NCBI RefSeq assembly: GCF_014207185.1
Contig: NZ_JACHCP010000003.1
Coordinates: 248,001 to 312,000, forward strand
DNA length: 64,000 bases
Reading direction: 5' to 3'
Source of the DNA: Rhodanobacter sp. A1T4
GTDB taxonomy: Bacteria; Pseudomonadota; Gammaproteobacteria; Xanthomonadales; Rhodanobacteraceae
Both the position numbers and the translations under genes were made by a program. A model generated the notes under the pieces. That model had not been told where the DNA came from. It saw only the letters and a list, made by a program, of their open reading frames with translations, and ran no database searches. Shown here in pieces: positions 33,486 through 43,631 of the stretch (position 1 is its first letter; each line of letters opens with the position of its first letter).

Positions 33486-36400
33486 TCAAACTTCCAGCCG
33501 ATCATCCTTCCGTGCCACGAGCGCATACAACGCCGGCATCAAAAAGATGCTGATCAACAGTCGCGTGAACAAACCGCTGACAATGACCAAGGCGAACGGC
33601 CGTTGCGTATCCGTACCGACACCGGTGGCAAGCGCCGCGGGCAACAGTCCCAGTGCCGCCACCAGCGCGGTCATCATGATCGGGCGCAGGCGCAGGATGG
33701 CGCCTTGGCGGATGGCCTCGGTGACGTCGACACCGCCGCGCCTGAGTTCATTGACGTAGGAGATATAAACGACGGCCGTTTGCACGGAGACACCGAACAG
33801 CGCGAGGAAGCCGATGCCGGATGACACGGAGAATGGTGTGCCGGTGAGCCAAAGCGCCACGATGCCGCCGACCGGCGCCGACAGCAGCACACCGGCCACG
33901 GTGATGAAGGGGAATTTGAAATTGCTGTAGAGGGTGAACAGCAGCAGGAAGATCAAGCCCAGGGTTAGCGGCAGGATGATGTTGAGCTGGGCACGCGACG
34001 CAGTGTATTCCGAGTATTCGCCACCCCAGTCAAGGCGATAGCCCTGCGGCAGGGTAATGGTCTTGTTGACCTGCGCAATGGCGTCCTCCACGGCGCCGGC
34101 CAGATCGCGGCCTTCCACCGAGAACTGCACGCCGATGTAGCGTGAGTTGTCCTGACGGTAGATGAAGGAGGCGCCGTTGGTGACCTTGATGTCGGCGAAT
34201 TCCTTCAGCGGAATTTGCTGGCCGCCCGGCGTGGCGACCAGGATATTGCCGATCTCTTCGGGGTTGTCACGATACTTCTGTTCAAGGCGCACGACGAGAT
34301 CGAACTGTTTTTCCTGCTGCACAACTTGGGTGGCCACATCGCCGCCGATCGCGGTGGTGATCAGGCCGTTGATGTCGGACACATTCAAGCCGTAACGGGC
34401 GATCGCGGCGCGGTTGATCTTGATGGTGAGGCTGGGTTGTCCCAACTCCTGCACCAGGGTCACGTCGCGGATGCCACGGACTTTTTCCAGTACCTGCTTG
34501 ATCGCCTTGCCTTTCTGCTGCAGGGTGTTCAGATCGGCACCAAAGACTTTCACCGCGAGTGCGCTCTTCAGTCCGGTCTCGGCTTCATCCACCGCATCCT
34601 CGGCCGGCTGGGTGTAATTGAAGTTGATGCCGGGGAACGCCTCGAGCTTGCGGTTGATCGCGGCAATCAATTCAGGTTTGGTGCGGTAGCTGCCGCTCCA
34701 CTGTGAGTACGGTTTGAGGCCGACATAAAACTCGACGTTGAAGAAGCCGGTCGAATCGGTGCCGTCATCAGGCCGGCCCAACTCCGAAGCAACCGTGGTG
34801 ACCTCGGGGAAGGTTCGCAGGATGTCGCGTATCTTCGGCGTAATCCTGGCTGATTCGTCGAACGAGATGGTGTACGGCATGGTGGCGCGCACCCACAGCG
34901 CGCCTTCGTCCAGCTGCGGCATGAACTCGGCACCGATGCGCGGGATCAGCAGCAGCGAGCCCAGCAGGATGACGGTGGAGGCCAGCGTGGTCGCCCACGG
35001 ATAGGCGAGGCACAGATCGAGGCCTTTGACGTAAACCGACTTGATCGCCTCGAACACCACGTTGCGCCGCTCGCGCACGCCTTTGCGCATGAACCACGCA
35101 CACAGCACCGGCAGCAGGGTCAGTGTGACGATCAGCGAACCGACCAGGGCGAAGATCATCGTGTCCGCCATCGGCTTGAACAGCGTGCCTGATGGCCCTG
35201 ACAGCACGTAGATCGGCAGGAAGCTGACCACGATCACCGCAACGGCGTAGAACAGTGGGCGATCCACCTCTGCGGCTGCATCGCGGATGATTGCCCTGAC
35301 GCTGAGTGGCGTGCCTTTGCGCTCGGCGATCTGACGGAAGATGTTTTCCACCATCACCACCGCACCATCGACCAGGATGCCAAAGTCGATGGCACCGATC
35401 GACAGCAGGTTGGCCGATGCACCCTGGACGTCCAGGCAGATGAAGGCAAACAACAAGGCCAGTGGAATCGTGACGGCAACGATCAAGCCCGCACGGAAAT
35501 CGTAGAGGAAAAAGATCAGCACCACGATGACCAGCAGCATGCCGCGCAGCAGGTTGTCTTCGACGATCTTGGTGGTCAGCGCGATCAGGTCGCTGCGGTC
35601 GTAGTAGGGCACGACCTTGACGTCCTTGGGCAGTACGCCGTTGTTGAGTTCGTGCGTTTTGGCTTCGACGCGCTTGAGTACGTCCTGGGTTTTCTCGCCG
35701 GTGCGCAGCAGGATCACGCCTTCGACGGCGTCGTCCTGTTTCTCGTAGCCAAACTCACCCAGTCGCGGCGCAATGCCGATCGCCACGCGGCCCACGTCCT
35801 TCAACAGTATCGGCGTGCCGTCATGTACCGCTAACACCACATTGCTGATGTCCTCCAGCGTGTCCATACGGCCCAGGCCGCGCACGTAGTAGAACTGGCC
35901 ACCCTGCGAATAGAAGCCACCGCCAGCGTTGTCGTTGTTGGACGCCAGCGCCGCTTCGATCTGCACAGCGGACAGGCCGACCGAAGCGATCTTGGCCTGA
36001 TCGAGCAGCACCTGATATTGCATGGTGCCGCCGCCGAAGCCCGAGTCATCGGCGACGCCGGGGACCGATCGGTACTGCGGTTCGACCGTCCACGCTTCGA
36101 GCGTTTTCAGCTCCATCGGCGAGCGGTCGGGGCTTTGCAGCACGTAGCGATAAATCAGTCCCGACGGTGCGGACAGCGGCGATACCGAAGGCGTGACTCC
36201 GCTTGGCAGGCTGGGATCGCCCAGCCGGTTGAACACTTCCTGCCGGGCAAAATTATCGTCAGTGCCGTTGTTGAACGTGATGATGACGTCCGACAATCCG
36301 TACAGCGAAATCGAGCGTGCGTTGGCGACCTTCGGGATGCCGTTCATCGCGAGCTCGACCGGCACGGTGATCAGTCGCTCCACTTCTTCGGCAGCGTGCC

Positions 36401-36611
36401 CTGGCCACTGTGTGATGATCTCGACAATGGGCGGCGAGAGGTCGGGATACGCATCCACCGGCAGGCGCTGCAGCGATCTTGCGCCGGCACCGGTCAGTAA
36501 CAGCGTCAGCAGGATGATCAGCAGCGGTTGGGCCAGTGATGAGCCGACCAGCCGGTTCATGATCGACGCCGTGCGCGACGGCGTCTCGTCAGGAGGTAGT
36601 TGGTCGCTCAT
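33486..36611 (-). CDS. CzcA/CusA-type heavy-metal efflux RND pump
   Basis: The 1041-residue inner-membrane pump belongs to the HME-RND family. The fourth membrane segment carries DFGILVDGAVVMVEN, matching the DFGx3DGAx3VEN signature of divalent-metal pumps such as CzcA. The N-terminal part has RLPVDAYPDLSPPIVEI and AEEVERLITVPVE, and the C-terminal part has LRRGGVDVTEAIRQGAILRLRPIMMT. Length is normal. It is encoded after its adaptor and outer-membrane partners; start overlaps the adaptor stop (ATGA). The likely cargo is Zn, Co, Cd or Ni, but the exact metal cannot be read. No metal-responsive regulator is next to it. Confidence 0.92.
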   Translation of the reverse strand: MSDQLPPDETPSRTASIMNRLVGSSLAQPLLIILLTLLLTGAGARSLQRLPVDAYPDLSPPIVEIITQWPGHAAEEVERLITVPVELAMNGIPKVANARSISLYGLSDVIITFNNGTDDNFARQEVFNRLGDPSLPSGVTPSVSPLSAPSGLIYRYVLQSPDRSPMELKTLEAWTVEPQYRSVPGVADDSGFGGGTMQYQVLLDQAKIASVGLSAVQIEAALASNNDNAGGGFYSQGGQFYYVRGLGRMDTLEDISNVVLAVHDGTPILLKDVGRVAIGIAPRLGEFGYEKQDDAVEGVILLRTGEKTQDVLKRVEAKTHELNNGVLPKDVKVVPYYDRSDLIALTTKIVEDNLLRGMLLVIVVLIFFLYDFRAGLIVAVTIPLALLFAFICLDVQGASANLLSIGAIDFGILVDGAVVMVENIFRQIAERKGTPLSVRAIIRDAAAEVDRPLFYAVAVIVVSFLPIYVLSGPSGTLFKPMADTMIFALVGSLIVTLTLLPVLCAWFMRKGVRERRNVVFEAIKSVYVKGLDLCLAYPWATTLASTVILLGSLLLIPRIGAEFMPQLDEGALWVRATMPYTISFDESARITPKIRDILRTFPEVTTVASELGRPDDGTDSTGFFNVEFYVGLKPYSQWSGSYRTKPELIAAINRKLEAFPGINFNYTQPAEDAVDEAETGLKSALAVKVFGADLNTLQQKGKAIKQVLEKVRGIRDVTLVQELGQPSLTIKINRAAIARYGLNVSDINGLITTAIGGDVATQVVQQEKQFDLVVRLEQKYRDNPEEIGNILVATPGGQQIPLKEFADIKVTNGASFIYRQDNSRYIGVQFSVEGRDLAGAVEDAIAQVNKTITLPQGYRLDWGGEYSEYTASRAQLNIILPLTLGLIFLLLFTLYSNFKFPFITVAGVLLSAPVGGIVALWLTGTPFSVSSGIGFLALFGVSVQTAVVYISYVNELRRGGVDVTEAIRQGAILRLRPIMMTALVAALGLLPAALATGVGTDTQRPFALVIVSGLFTRLLISIFLMPALYALVARKDDRLEV

Positions 36612-37816
36612 TGGTTTTGCATGAACTGGACGAAGATGCCACCGTCGACCACGACCTGGTCACCCGCATGCAGACCGTCAGGAATGTTGAACTGATCGCC
36701 GGTCCGGTCACCCAGGGTCACCGATCGCCGCGCGAAGCTGCCGTCCTGCTGGGCGACATAGACGAAGGGCAGGTTCTCGTCGTCGCGCAAAATCGCCGAT
36801 ACCGGCACGAGCAATCCGCTGTGTGATTGGCGCGAATGAATCCGCACGGTGACGTACATCTGTTTCTTCAGAAAATCGCCCGGGTTGTCGACCACGACGC
36901 GCGCGATCACCGAACGGGTGTCGGGATTCACCAGCGCGGCGATGTTGTCTACGGTGCCTGGAAAGTTTTTACTGCCGATGCCTGTTACCACCTCCGCCGG
37001 GTCACCGAGGCTGATCGAATCGAGGTCAGACCCGGAGACCTGCGCCATGACCCAGACCCGTGAGAGATTGGCCACGGTGAAACACGGCGTGGTACCAGCC
37101 TGCAGCAGCAGGCCTGGCGTGATCAGCTTTTCCGCCACGGTGCCGGCAATCGGGGAACGGATGATGCCCTCGATATGCGACACCGTGCGGCCCTGCTGGA
37201 TACCCTTGATCGCGTCTGGATCGATATCCAGTGCAATCAGAGCCTGCAGAGCGGCATCGCGATCAGCTTCGGCGTTGACGGCATCGGTTTGCGCCTGCTC
37301 GTTTTCGCGTTGGGCGACGCCTTCATGCTGGCCCAGATCCTTGTCGGCGTCAGCAAGACGGCGGTCGGTTTTTGCCGTCGCGAGCGCCTTGGCATAGGCG
37401 CTGACGGCGGCGGCAAAGTCGGGTGAGTCGACCATGGCCAGCGGCTGGCCTTTCTTGACGCGATCGCCGGGAGAAACCAGCAGCCGGGTTACCGGACCGG
37501 AGAAGGGCGCGATCACGCTGGTGGCCTGATCGTTGTCGAAATCGACGGCACCGGTGGTCTCGACCGTCTTGTGAAACGTCGACGGTGCCACGGTGTAGAG
37601 CTTGATGTGCTGGCGCTGGTCTGAGGTCATCGTCACGTTGTGTGCGGTGACGGATGCGGGCTGTACGTTCGTGTCAGCGTCCGTTTTGGACGAACACGCG
37701 GTGAGCGACACAAGCATTGCGATGATCATGGTGGCAACGGCAACCCGGTGCGGTAGTTCACCGGGACGTTGCGCAGGCGAAGTCCCCGGTATTGCGTGCA
37801 GCAAATTATTTTTCAT
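36608..37816 (-). CDS. periplasmic adaptor (membrane fusion) lipoprotein of RND efflux
   Basis: The 402-residue protein has a lipobox (MLVSLTAC, Cys41), a biotinyl-lipoyl-like domain (VIAPFSGPVTRLLVSPGDRVKKGQPLAMV), a long coiled-coil hairpin (about 140-215), and beta-barrel and membrane-proximal domains (RVWVMAQVSGSDLDSI). It links the inner-membrane pump with the outer-membrane channel. The ATG at 37816 lies in the end of the upstream OMF gene (11 bases overlap), with AGGAC upstream. Confidence 0.9.
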   Translation of the reverse strand: MKNNLLHAIPGTSPAQRPGELPHRVAVATMIIAMLVSLTACSSKTDADTNVQPASVTAHNVTMTSDQRQHIKLYTVAPSTFHKTVETTGAVDFDNDQATSVIAPFSGPVTRLLVSPGDRVKKGQPLAMVDSPDFAAAVSAYAKALATAKTDRRLADADKDLGQHEGVAQRENEQAQTDAVNAEADRDAALQALIALDIDPDAIKGIQQGRTVSHIEGIIRSPIAGTVAEKLITPGLLLQAGTTPCFTVANLSRVWVMAQVSGSDLDSISLGDPAEVVTGIGSKNFPGTVDNIAALVNPDTRSVIARVVVDNPGDFLKKQMYVTVRIHSRQSHSGLLVPVSAILRDDENLPFVYVAQQDGSFARRSVTLGDRTGDQFNIPDGLHAGDQVVVDGGIFVQFMQNQ

Positions 37817-39383
37817 TTTTGTCCTGCATTGAATCGTTCTGCATCGAATCCGCATTGGCCAAGTCCGCGCGGTTCCACCAGCCGCCTCCCAGCGCCTGAA
37901 ACAGCGCAGCCGTATCGGAAAAACGGTTGGCCTGCGCCTGCACCAGGTTGATCCGGGCCTGTTGATAGCCCTGTTCCGCGCTCAACAACGAAAGATAGTT
38001 GGCGTAGCCGGCCTTCCATTGCCGCTGCGACAGATCCAGGGTGATCTTGGCGGCATCGGCAGCGTGAGCTGCCGCCTTCAGGCCCTCGGCGTCCTGCTCA
38101 AGCGCGGTCAGGGTGTCGGCGACATTCTGGAACGCACCCAACACGGTGCTGCGATATTGTTCGGCTGCTTCGACATAGGCCGCCTTCGCAGCACGCTCCT
38201 GGTGCAGCAGGGTGCCACCCTGAAAAATCGGTGCGGTGATGGCCGCACCAATATTCCAGAAGCCGGTGCCTGACTTGAACACCTGCCCCATCGCCAGCGC
38301 CGTGCTGCCAGCATTCGCAGTCAACGCAATATTCGGCAGCCGGTTGGCGGTGGCTACGCCGATCTGGGCGCTGGCAGCATGCATGTTGGCCTCGGCCTGC
38401 AGCACGTCGGGACGCTGAGCCACCAGTTCGGAAGGCAGGCTCAGCGGCAAATCCTGTGGCAGTTGCAGGCTCGCCAGATCAAAACTTCCGCCCGGTATCT
38501 CATTCGGAAAGCGGCCGACCAGGACAGCCAGCAGATCATGCTGCTGGGCCAGTTGCTTGATCAGCGGCGGTAGCGTGGCGGTGACCTGCGCCAGCTGCGA
38601 TTCCTGCGCGGCGACATCGAGTCGGCCGACATATCCCTTGGTCAACTGGTATTGCAGGATCTTCAGCATGTGCGTGTTGATGTCGACCAGCTGATGGGTC
38701 GCATCCACCTGCGCCTGCAGCGATGCCTCCTGCACCACGGCGGCCACCACGTTGGTGCTGAGCGTGATCTGCGTCGCGATGGTCTGGAAACGGACAGCCT
38801 GTTCCTGCGCCTGCAGGGATTCCACCGTTCGACGATTCAGTCCGAAAATATCGGGTGCATACGAAATGCTGAGCTGCGGGGTGAATAAGTCGTACCGATA
38901 GGCGTTGTTGCTGGGTACGGGAGCGAGTGAACCCGGTGGGTCCTTTTCGCGCGAGGCCGAAAAGCTCCCCGAGACGCTGGGGTAAAACGCACCGTGTCCA
39001 GCCTTGGTCGTTTCACTGGCCACCAGCAGGGCAGCTTGTGCCGCCTTGAGATCGGCATTGCTTTTGAGTGACTGCTCAATCAGTGCGTTCAGCGGGGTGG
39101 AATGAAACAACGTCCACCAGTCGCCGGGAATGTTGGCCCCGTTGGCGAAGCGCTGTGCTTCGCCTCCGGTGATGTTCTGACTGCTGACCGTGGTTGAAAG
39201 CGGATGATCGGTGTAGCTGGTGACCTTGGGAGCCGCCGGCTTCTTGAAGTCGGGACCCACCGCGCAACCGGCAATCAGCAGACAAGCCAGCGTCGCAGCG
39301 AACGACATCGAATGGGCAAGCGGCCAGCTCGCCACTTTGTTCCTATCCAGACCACTATTCTTCAATTTCTTCGGAATGCCCAT
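37806..39383 (-). CDS. outer-membrane efflux channel, NodT-family lipoprotein
   Basis: The 525-residue protein has a lipoprotein signal (ATLACLLIAGC, Cys40), followed by AVGPDFKKPAAP, the usual start of NodT/OprM-type channels. It has two TolC-like repeats rich in alpha-helix (SNADLKAAQAALLVASE, then GLKAAAHAADAAKITLDLSQRQWKAG). It provides the exit duct of the tripartite pump. The start at 39383 has GTGAGG upstream. It is the first gene of the three-gene efflux operon. Confidence 0.9.
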   Translation of the reverse strand: MGIPKKLKNSGLDRNKVASWPLAHSMSFAATLACLLIAGCAVGPDFKKPAAPKVTSYTDHPLSTTVSSQNITGGEAQRFANGANIPGDWWTLFHSTPLNALIEQSLKSNADLKAAQAALLVASETTKAGHGAFYPSVSGSFSASREKDPPGSLAPVPSNNAYRYDLFTPQLSISYAPDIFGLNRRTVESLQAQEQAVRFQTIATQITLSTNVVAAVVQEASLQAQVDATHQLVDINTHMLKILQYQLTKGYVGRLDVAAQESQLAQVTATLPPLIKQLAQQHDLLAVLVGRFPNEIPGGSFDLASLQLPQDLPLSLPSELVAQRPDVLQAEANMHAASAQIGVATANRLPNIALTANAGSTALAMGQVFKSGTGFWNIGAAITAPIFQGGTLLHQERAAKAAYVEAAEQYRSTVLGAFQNVADTLTALEQDAEGLKAAAHAADAAKITLDLSQRQWKAGYANYLSLLSAEQGYQQARINLVQAQANRFSDTAALFQALGGGWWNRADLANADSMQNDSMQDKNEK

Positions 39384-39960
39384 AGGCCTCACAGCTAGGT
39401 GATACGCGCCAACCGTCAGGCATCGAAGCCACGGTCGAGCTGATGCTCGACACGGTGTCAGTTCGATACATAGTAACAACGGATGCCAAGCCCGCGAGGA
39501 TAGGCTGTCAAAGGGTTTTGGAGAAGCTTTTGTATGGCTGCAGGTATATGTTTGCCGCCGCTATCGCCGCAATTACTTGCATGGCCGTATCGGGGGTGTC
39601 GTGACGCTACCGAGCCTGTTTGGTTCGCATGAAAAAGCGTGTGCTTCGCGACGTGACAAAGCGTTGCTAAGACGACCCAATCGGTTCTCACGATTTTGAT
39701 CAGGGTCGCAAGTTGAAGCCGCCACACTTCAACACGGAAGCGCTGGCGCGTGAGTACGTGCATTGTATGGACAAGATGATTGATTGCGTGGTGCTGACGA
39801 CCAGCATGGCCCAATCTTCAACGTAGCGTAACTATCAGCCCCGCAGCTTTAGCATGCTGCTTGGGTAGCTGAACTGGTCAAAGCCTGGGCAAGAGCTGCT
39901 GTCGCGCTGAAGTTAGTCCAGGTAGCTACCCGCCAATCCCGAGGGGGCTGAATCTTCCGA
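39384..39960. other. intergenic stretch with no clear gene
   Basis: This stretch contains the likely promoter of the efflux operon near 39400-39480. Around 39690-39826 the plus strand reads GSHDFDQGRKLKPPHFNTEA and further to a stop, with protein-like composition but no start codon and a stop just upstream. That may be a gene remnant; I could not identify it. Confidence 0.4.
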
Positions 39961-40239
39961 TTAACGCGGGGAGACAGTCGCCGGCTTCCAACCGCTGTGC
40001 TTGGCACGATCTGCAGAGGCGGATGTCCGACAGGCGTAAAAGCTGGACCAATCCAGCTGACTCTGTGCGGTGCCGGCATGACAGGCGATCAACGTGTTCG
40101 CGCGCAGCCGATCGTTGTCGAAATACTGAGCCGGATCGTAGTGCGCGCTACGCAGCGTGGCAGGGTCGGGTGACTGCTGGCAGGCCATGATGGAGAGGAT
40201 CATGGCGGTAAACAGGATGATTTTTTCGACAGCAGTCAA
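39961..40239 (-). CDS. putative small lipoprotein (EexN/TrbK-like)
   Basis: A TTG-started frame of 92 residues has a lipoprotein signal (IILFTAMILSIMAC) and a short mature part with two cysteines in LIACHAGTAQSQ and FYACRTSASADRAK. The pattern 'YF-x-R-x6-C-x10-Y-x-C-x4-A' resembles EexN/TrbK-type small lipoproteins, some of which act in conjugative entry exclusion. No conjugation genes are nearby. GGAAAG lies upstream of the TTG. Identity is tentative. Confidence 0.5.
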   Translation of the reverse strand: MTAVEKIILFTAMILSIMACQQSPDPATLRSAHYDPAQYFDNDRLRANTLIACHAGTAQSQLDWSSFYACRTSASADRAKHSGWKPATVSPR

Positions 40240-40470
40240 GACGGGCTTTCCATAGGTCGGTGTACGGCGCCATTAGGCCGTCCTCTGCGCAGAATGGCAA
40301 TCAGCAAAACACTCGTCGCATGACGGTCAAGGATTTATGAGCCCTCGGTTGCTCAAAACGTGACTGAGGCACTGTGTTTCAGGTGGGCGTGCATTCGTAA
40401 CCGTTTGGCTAGACGCGTTGTTAGAGTAGTCTGACAACGCAAGAGGTGCTGAACACCGGAGCTTTATTCT

Positions 40471-42279
40471 GTGATGCACACTGCCGAACCCATGGAGGAA
40501 ATGCCTGCCAACAACACTGTTGTCGAGCGGTCCCGGATGACTCGGCTTCGCTCGTTGAATATTCTGGATACGCAGGCCGAGCCGTTATTCGATGCCATCA
40601 CCAAGGCGGCCGCGCTGGCCACCGGTATGCCGATCGCGCTGATCACCTTGATCGACGAAAACCGCCAATGGTTCAAGTCCAACGTCGGTTTGCCTGGCGT
40701 ACAGGAAACACCACGTGACGTGGCGTTCTGTTCCCACACGATCCAGGGCGACGATGTGATGGAAATCCCCAATGCGCTGAGGGATGCACGCTTTGCAAAA
40801 AATCCGCTGGTAACGGGAAATCCGGATATCCGCTTTTATGCCGGTGCGCCGATCACGTTGCATGATGGACTGCGCATGGGAGCACTCTGTGTCATCGACC
40901 AAAAGGCCAATGCGCTGAGCGAAAATCAGCGCCTGGCACTGAAGGAACTGGCACGCGCTGCGGCGGAGGCCTTGGATCAGCGCGCTGTACTTCTGGAAAG
41001 AAATGACGCGCTTGTGCGCGAAGCCGAGGCGGCAAGCCTTCAGGCAAAGATAGCTGCACGGCTTGAAAAAAAGCTGCAGGCGAGCGAGGCCTTTCTTGAC
41101 CGTACCGGGCGCGCGGCCGGCGTCGGTGGCTGGGAAATCAATCTGTTGACCAATGAAATCATCTGGTCCGATGAAACCTGCCGGATACATGAAGTGCCGC
41201 CGGGCTATCTACCGACGATGAAGGAAGCGCTCGAATACTACGCGCCAGCCGCAAGAGAGGTCATGCGGGCGGCCGTGCAAAAAAGTCTCGAAGAGGGGCG
41301 TGGATGGGATCTTGAATTGCCCTTTGTCACGGCGAAAGGTCGTCATATCTGGGTTCGCGCCGTCGGTAACGTTGAGCAAGGGGAGGGGAAGCCGCTTCGC
41401 CTGGTCGGTGCTTTGCAGGACGTTACTTTGCGCAAGCGGGCCGTCACCGCGTTGGAAGGCAGCGATCGTCGGTTTCGCAAATTGTTTGAGTACAGCCTCG
41501 GCTTGATTTGTACCCACGATGCCGACGGTATTTTGCTTTCAGTCAACCCGGCCGCCGCGCGTTCGCTCAATTATTCAATCGCTGATCTGCTGGGTCGGTC
41601 GCTGGCAGATTTCATGCGCGAAGCGCGTCGTCCGGGGTTTCAGAGCTATCTCGATCGGATCTTTGCCACCGGTGCAGATTCCGGTGTACTTGAATTGGTC
41701 GCTGGCGACGACAGCTTGCGGACCTGGGAGTACCACAACGTGCTCGACGGCGAGGGTGATGAGCCGTACGTGTTGGGGCACGCGCAGGACATCACTGAAC
41801 GGCAGCAGCACCAGCGCAAGCTCGAGGAATGGTCGATACGCGATCCGCTGACGGGTTGTTTCAATCGGCGATATATCACCGAGCTGGCAGCCTCCATGGG
41901 CGAGCTGGATCGATGGGGTTGTATTACGTTCGACCTTGACCGCTTCAAGCTGGTCAACGACAAATATGGGCATCAGCGTGGCGACGAAGTGCTGGTTGCC
42001 ATGGCAAAGTTCTTGTTGAACCATCTCAGGCCCGAGGACGCCGTGGTACGGCTGGGTGGTGACGAGTTTCTGGTCCTGCTCCGGCATGCGGATGCATTCC
42101 TGACCGAAAGCGTTGCCAAGCGTATTGCTGATGATCGTAAAACCGCGCCGATCAGTTTCACCATGGGCTCCGCTTATCGCCATTCCGGGGAGCAGCTGGA
42201 GCACATGCTGGCTGAGGCCGACAAGCGCCTGTACGAAGTTCGCGCCCTGCGCTCAACGCCAAACGCCGAGCGCAGATAG
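40471..42279 (+). CDS. GAF-PAS-PAS-GGDEF diguanylate cyclase
   Basis: A cytosolic c-di-GMP synthase of 602 residues. It has an N-terminal GAF domain (about 20-175, FCSHTIQGDDVMEIPNALRD and GAPITLHDGLRMGALCVID), two PAS segments (about 205-330 and 335-450, the latter ending in DITERQQHQRKLEEW), and a GGDEF domain. The active site GGDEF is at 529-533 and the inhibitory RPED at 520-523. The start may be the GTG at 40471 or the ATG at 40474. A single-domain response regulator gene follows after 200 bases. Confidence 0.92.
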   Translation: MMHTAEPMEEMPANNTVVERSRMTRLRSLNILDTQAEPLFDAITKAAALATGMPIALITLIDENRQWFKSNVGLPGVQETPRDVAFCSHTIQGDDVMEIPNALRDARFAKNPLVTGNPDIRFYAGAPITLHDGLRMGALCVIDQKANALSENQRLALKELARAAAEALDQRAVLLERNDALVREAEAASLQAKIAARLEKKLQASEAFLDRTGRAAGVGGWEINLLTNEIIWSDETCRIHEVPPGYLPTMKEALEYYAPAAREVMRAAVQKSLEEGRGWDLELPFVTAKGRHIWVRAVGNVEQGEGKPLRLVGALQDVTLRKRAVTALEGSDRRFRKLFEYSLGLICTHDADGILLSVNPAAARSLNYSIADLLGRSLADFMREARRPGFQSYLDRIFATGADSGVLELVAGDDSLRTWEYHNVLDGEGDEPYVLGHAQDITERQQHQRKLEEWSIRDPLTGCFNRRYITELAASMGELDRWGCITFDLDRFKLVNDKYGHQRGDEVLVAMAKFLLNHLRPEDAVVRLGGDEFLVLLRHADAFLTESVAKRIADDRKTAPISFTMGSAYRHSGEQLEHMLAEADKRLYEVRALRSTPNAERR

Positions 42280-42494
42280 CTGGTTCAGCATTCGCAGGAT
42301 TTATCGATTTTGCCGCAGGGTCGCGGGAATGGCGTCGCCAACCTGTTATTCGCCGCGTCGCCGGCGCATTATCGTGTGCCAAGGGGCCCCTTGGGTGAGG
42401 CTTGCGATGCAGGCCTCACGAGTTCATCCCAGTCGAGTAAACTGAGTGCTCAGGGGGAGTCATACATACCCGCAAACTGCAAGCGAAGGTAATC

Positions 42495-42899
42495 ATGGGC
42501 GCCGACAAGGTTGTCCTCATTGTTGATGACGATCACGCCGTATTGGAAACGATGCGGATGTTGCTCGAAGGCAAAGGCGGTTTTCGCGTGCACTGCGTTG
42601 TGGGCTCAAGCGGGGCCTCCGGCTTTCTTTCGAGACAAGAACAGGTCGATGTCGTCATAGCGGACGTGATTCTCGCCGGGGAAACCACGGGTATCGACAT
42701 CTGCGAACTCGCCAGACGTCGGCATCCCGAGGTGGGTCTGGTCGTTATCTCCGCCGATCCGAATACCGATCCCGAAGAAGTGCCGGAGCGTAGCGTCTAT
42801 CTGCGCAAGCCCTTCGGAGGCAAGGAACTCATCGAAGCGATCGAGCGTGTACAGGCTTTTGCCACGCTTGGTTTAACCGAGGCGTTGCCTGATAGCTGA
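42495..42899 (+). CDS. single-domain response regulator (REC)
   Basis: The 134-residue protein is a lone receiver domain with acidic residues DDD at 11-13, phosphoacceptor D57 in VVIADVILAG, and the conserved lysine in YLRKPFGGKEL. With no output domain, it must act by binding a partner or moving phosphate in a relay. The nearby GAF-PAS-GGDEF protein is a possible partner by position only. The gene starts with AAGGTAATC upstream of the ATG. Confidence 0.88.
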   Translation: MGADKVVLIVDDDHAVLETMRMLLEGKGGFRVHCVVGSSGASGFLSRQEQVDVVIADVILAGETTGIDICELARRRHPEVGLVVISADPNTDPEEVPERSVYLRKPFGGKELIEAIERVQAFATLGLTEALPDS

Positions 42900-42962
42900 T
42901 ATCGGTTCAGGTGTGAATGTTCGAGTTATCGCTGAACATTACGGCCGGTTCGTTAGCTTGGA

Positions 42963-42990
42963 AAAAACGCCCCATGGGGGCGTTTTTCTT
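42963..42990. terminator. bidirectional intrinsic terminator
   Basis: AAAAACGCCCC (42963-42973) pairs with GGGGCGTTTTT (42977-42987) around ATG, followed by CTTTTC. It lies between the converging response regulator gene and the Spy-like gene and can stop both transcripts. Confidence 0.88.
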
Positions 42991-43036
42991 TTCTGCAGAT
43001 TCCAGCGTGGCCAATTTGTCATCGTGTAATCCGTCA

Positions 43037-43510
43037 TTAGCCTTGCGGCGGCGGCGGCGGTGGCATCAGGTGTGGTCCGCGCCACGGTCCGCCCGGCGGT
43101 GGCGGCGGTGGAAAAGCGGCCGACCAGCGAGCCATGCCCTGATCGCCGATGATGCTCTGCAGGCTACGGCAGGTTTCCGCATCCATATCGCGACGCTGCT
43201 GATCCAGACGCTGTGCTTGTGCGGCCTGGCGCTCGAATACTTGCTGCACCTTGGTCGCCTGTGTGCTGCTGATGCCCAGATCCTTGGCGAACCCGTCGTC
43301 ACTAGCGGGAACGGGCGGCCAAGGCCGCGGTGGAGGCGACGGCAAAGGTAGCGCACCGTTGCCAACACAGCCGGGGGGCGGCGGCGGCAAGCCGCCGGCG
43401 AACCGTGCAGGCGGGGTTCCGACATCGGGCGGCGAGGGTTGAACGGCTTGCGCAACGGCCGTGCCTGCGACGGTCATGGCGATCAAGGCGCAGAGAAATC
43501 GGGTTTGCAT
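43037..43510 (-). CDS. Spy/CpxP-like (LTXXQ) periplasmic protein, proline-rich
   Basis: The 157-residue secreted protein has a signal peptide (RFLCALIAMTVAGTAVAQA), two proline-rich tracts near the start and end, and a central helical part (LGISSTQATKVQQVFERQAA, then RSLQSIIGDQGMARWSAAF) resembling the LTXXQ repeats of Spy/CpxP/ZraP envelope-stress chaperones. Such proteins bind unfolded proteins or metal. It is divergent from a BaeSR-like two-component system. The start at 43510 is supported by AGGAG upstream. Confidence 0.75.
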   Translation of the reverse strand: MQTRFLCALIAMTVAGTAVAQAVQPSPPDVGTPPARFAGGLPPPPPGCVGNGALPLPSPPPRPWPPVPASDDGFAKDLGISSTQATKVQQVFERQAAQAQRLDQQRRDMDAETCRSLQSIIGDQGMARWSAAFPPPPPPGGPWRGPHLMPPPPPPQG

Positions 43511-43631
43511 GTGGATGCTCCTGTGTGGTGCCGGTCGGCCCGGCACACTCCACGATGACCTCCCACTTCGCAGGAATTATGCAGGGAATGCGGACGCGTA
43601 TTTTCAAGCACCGGGTTATCCTGCATGGCCG

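Noticed and set aside
39690..39826. Protein-like plus-strand fragment (DFDQGRKLKPPHF onward)
   Set aside because: No start codon, a stop just upstream, and no recognised family; at most a remnant.
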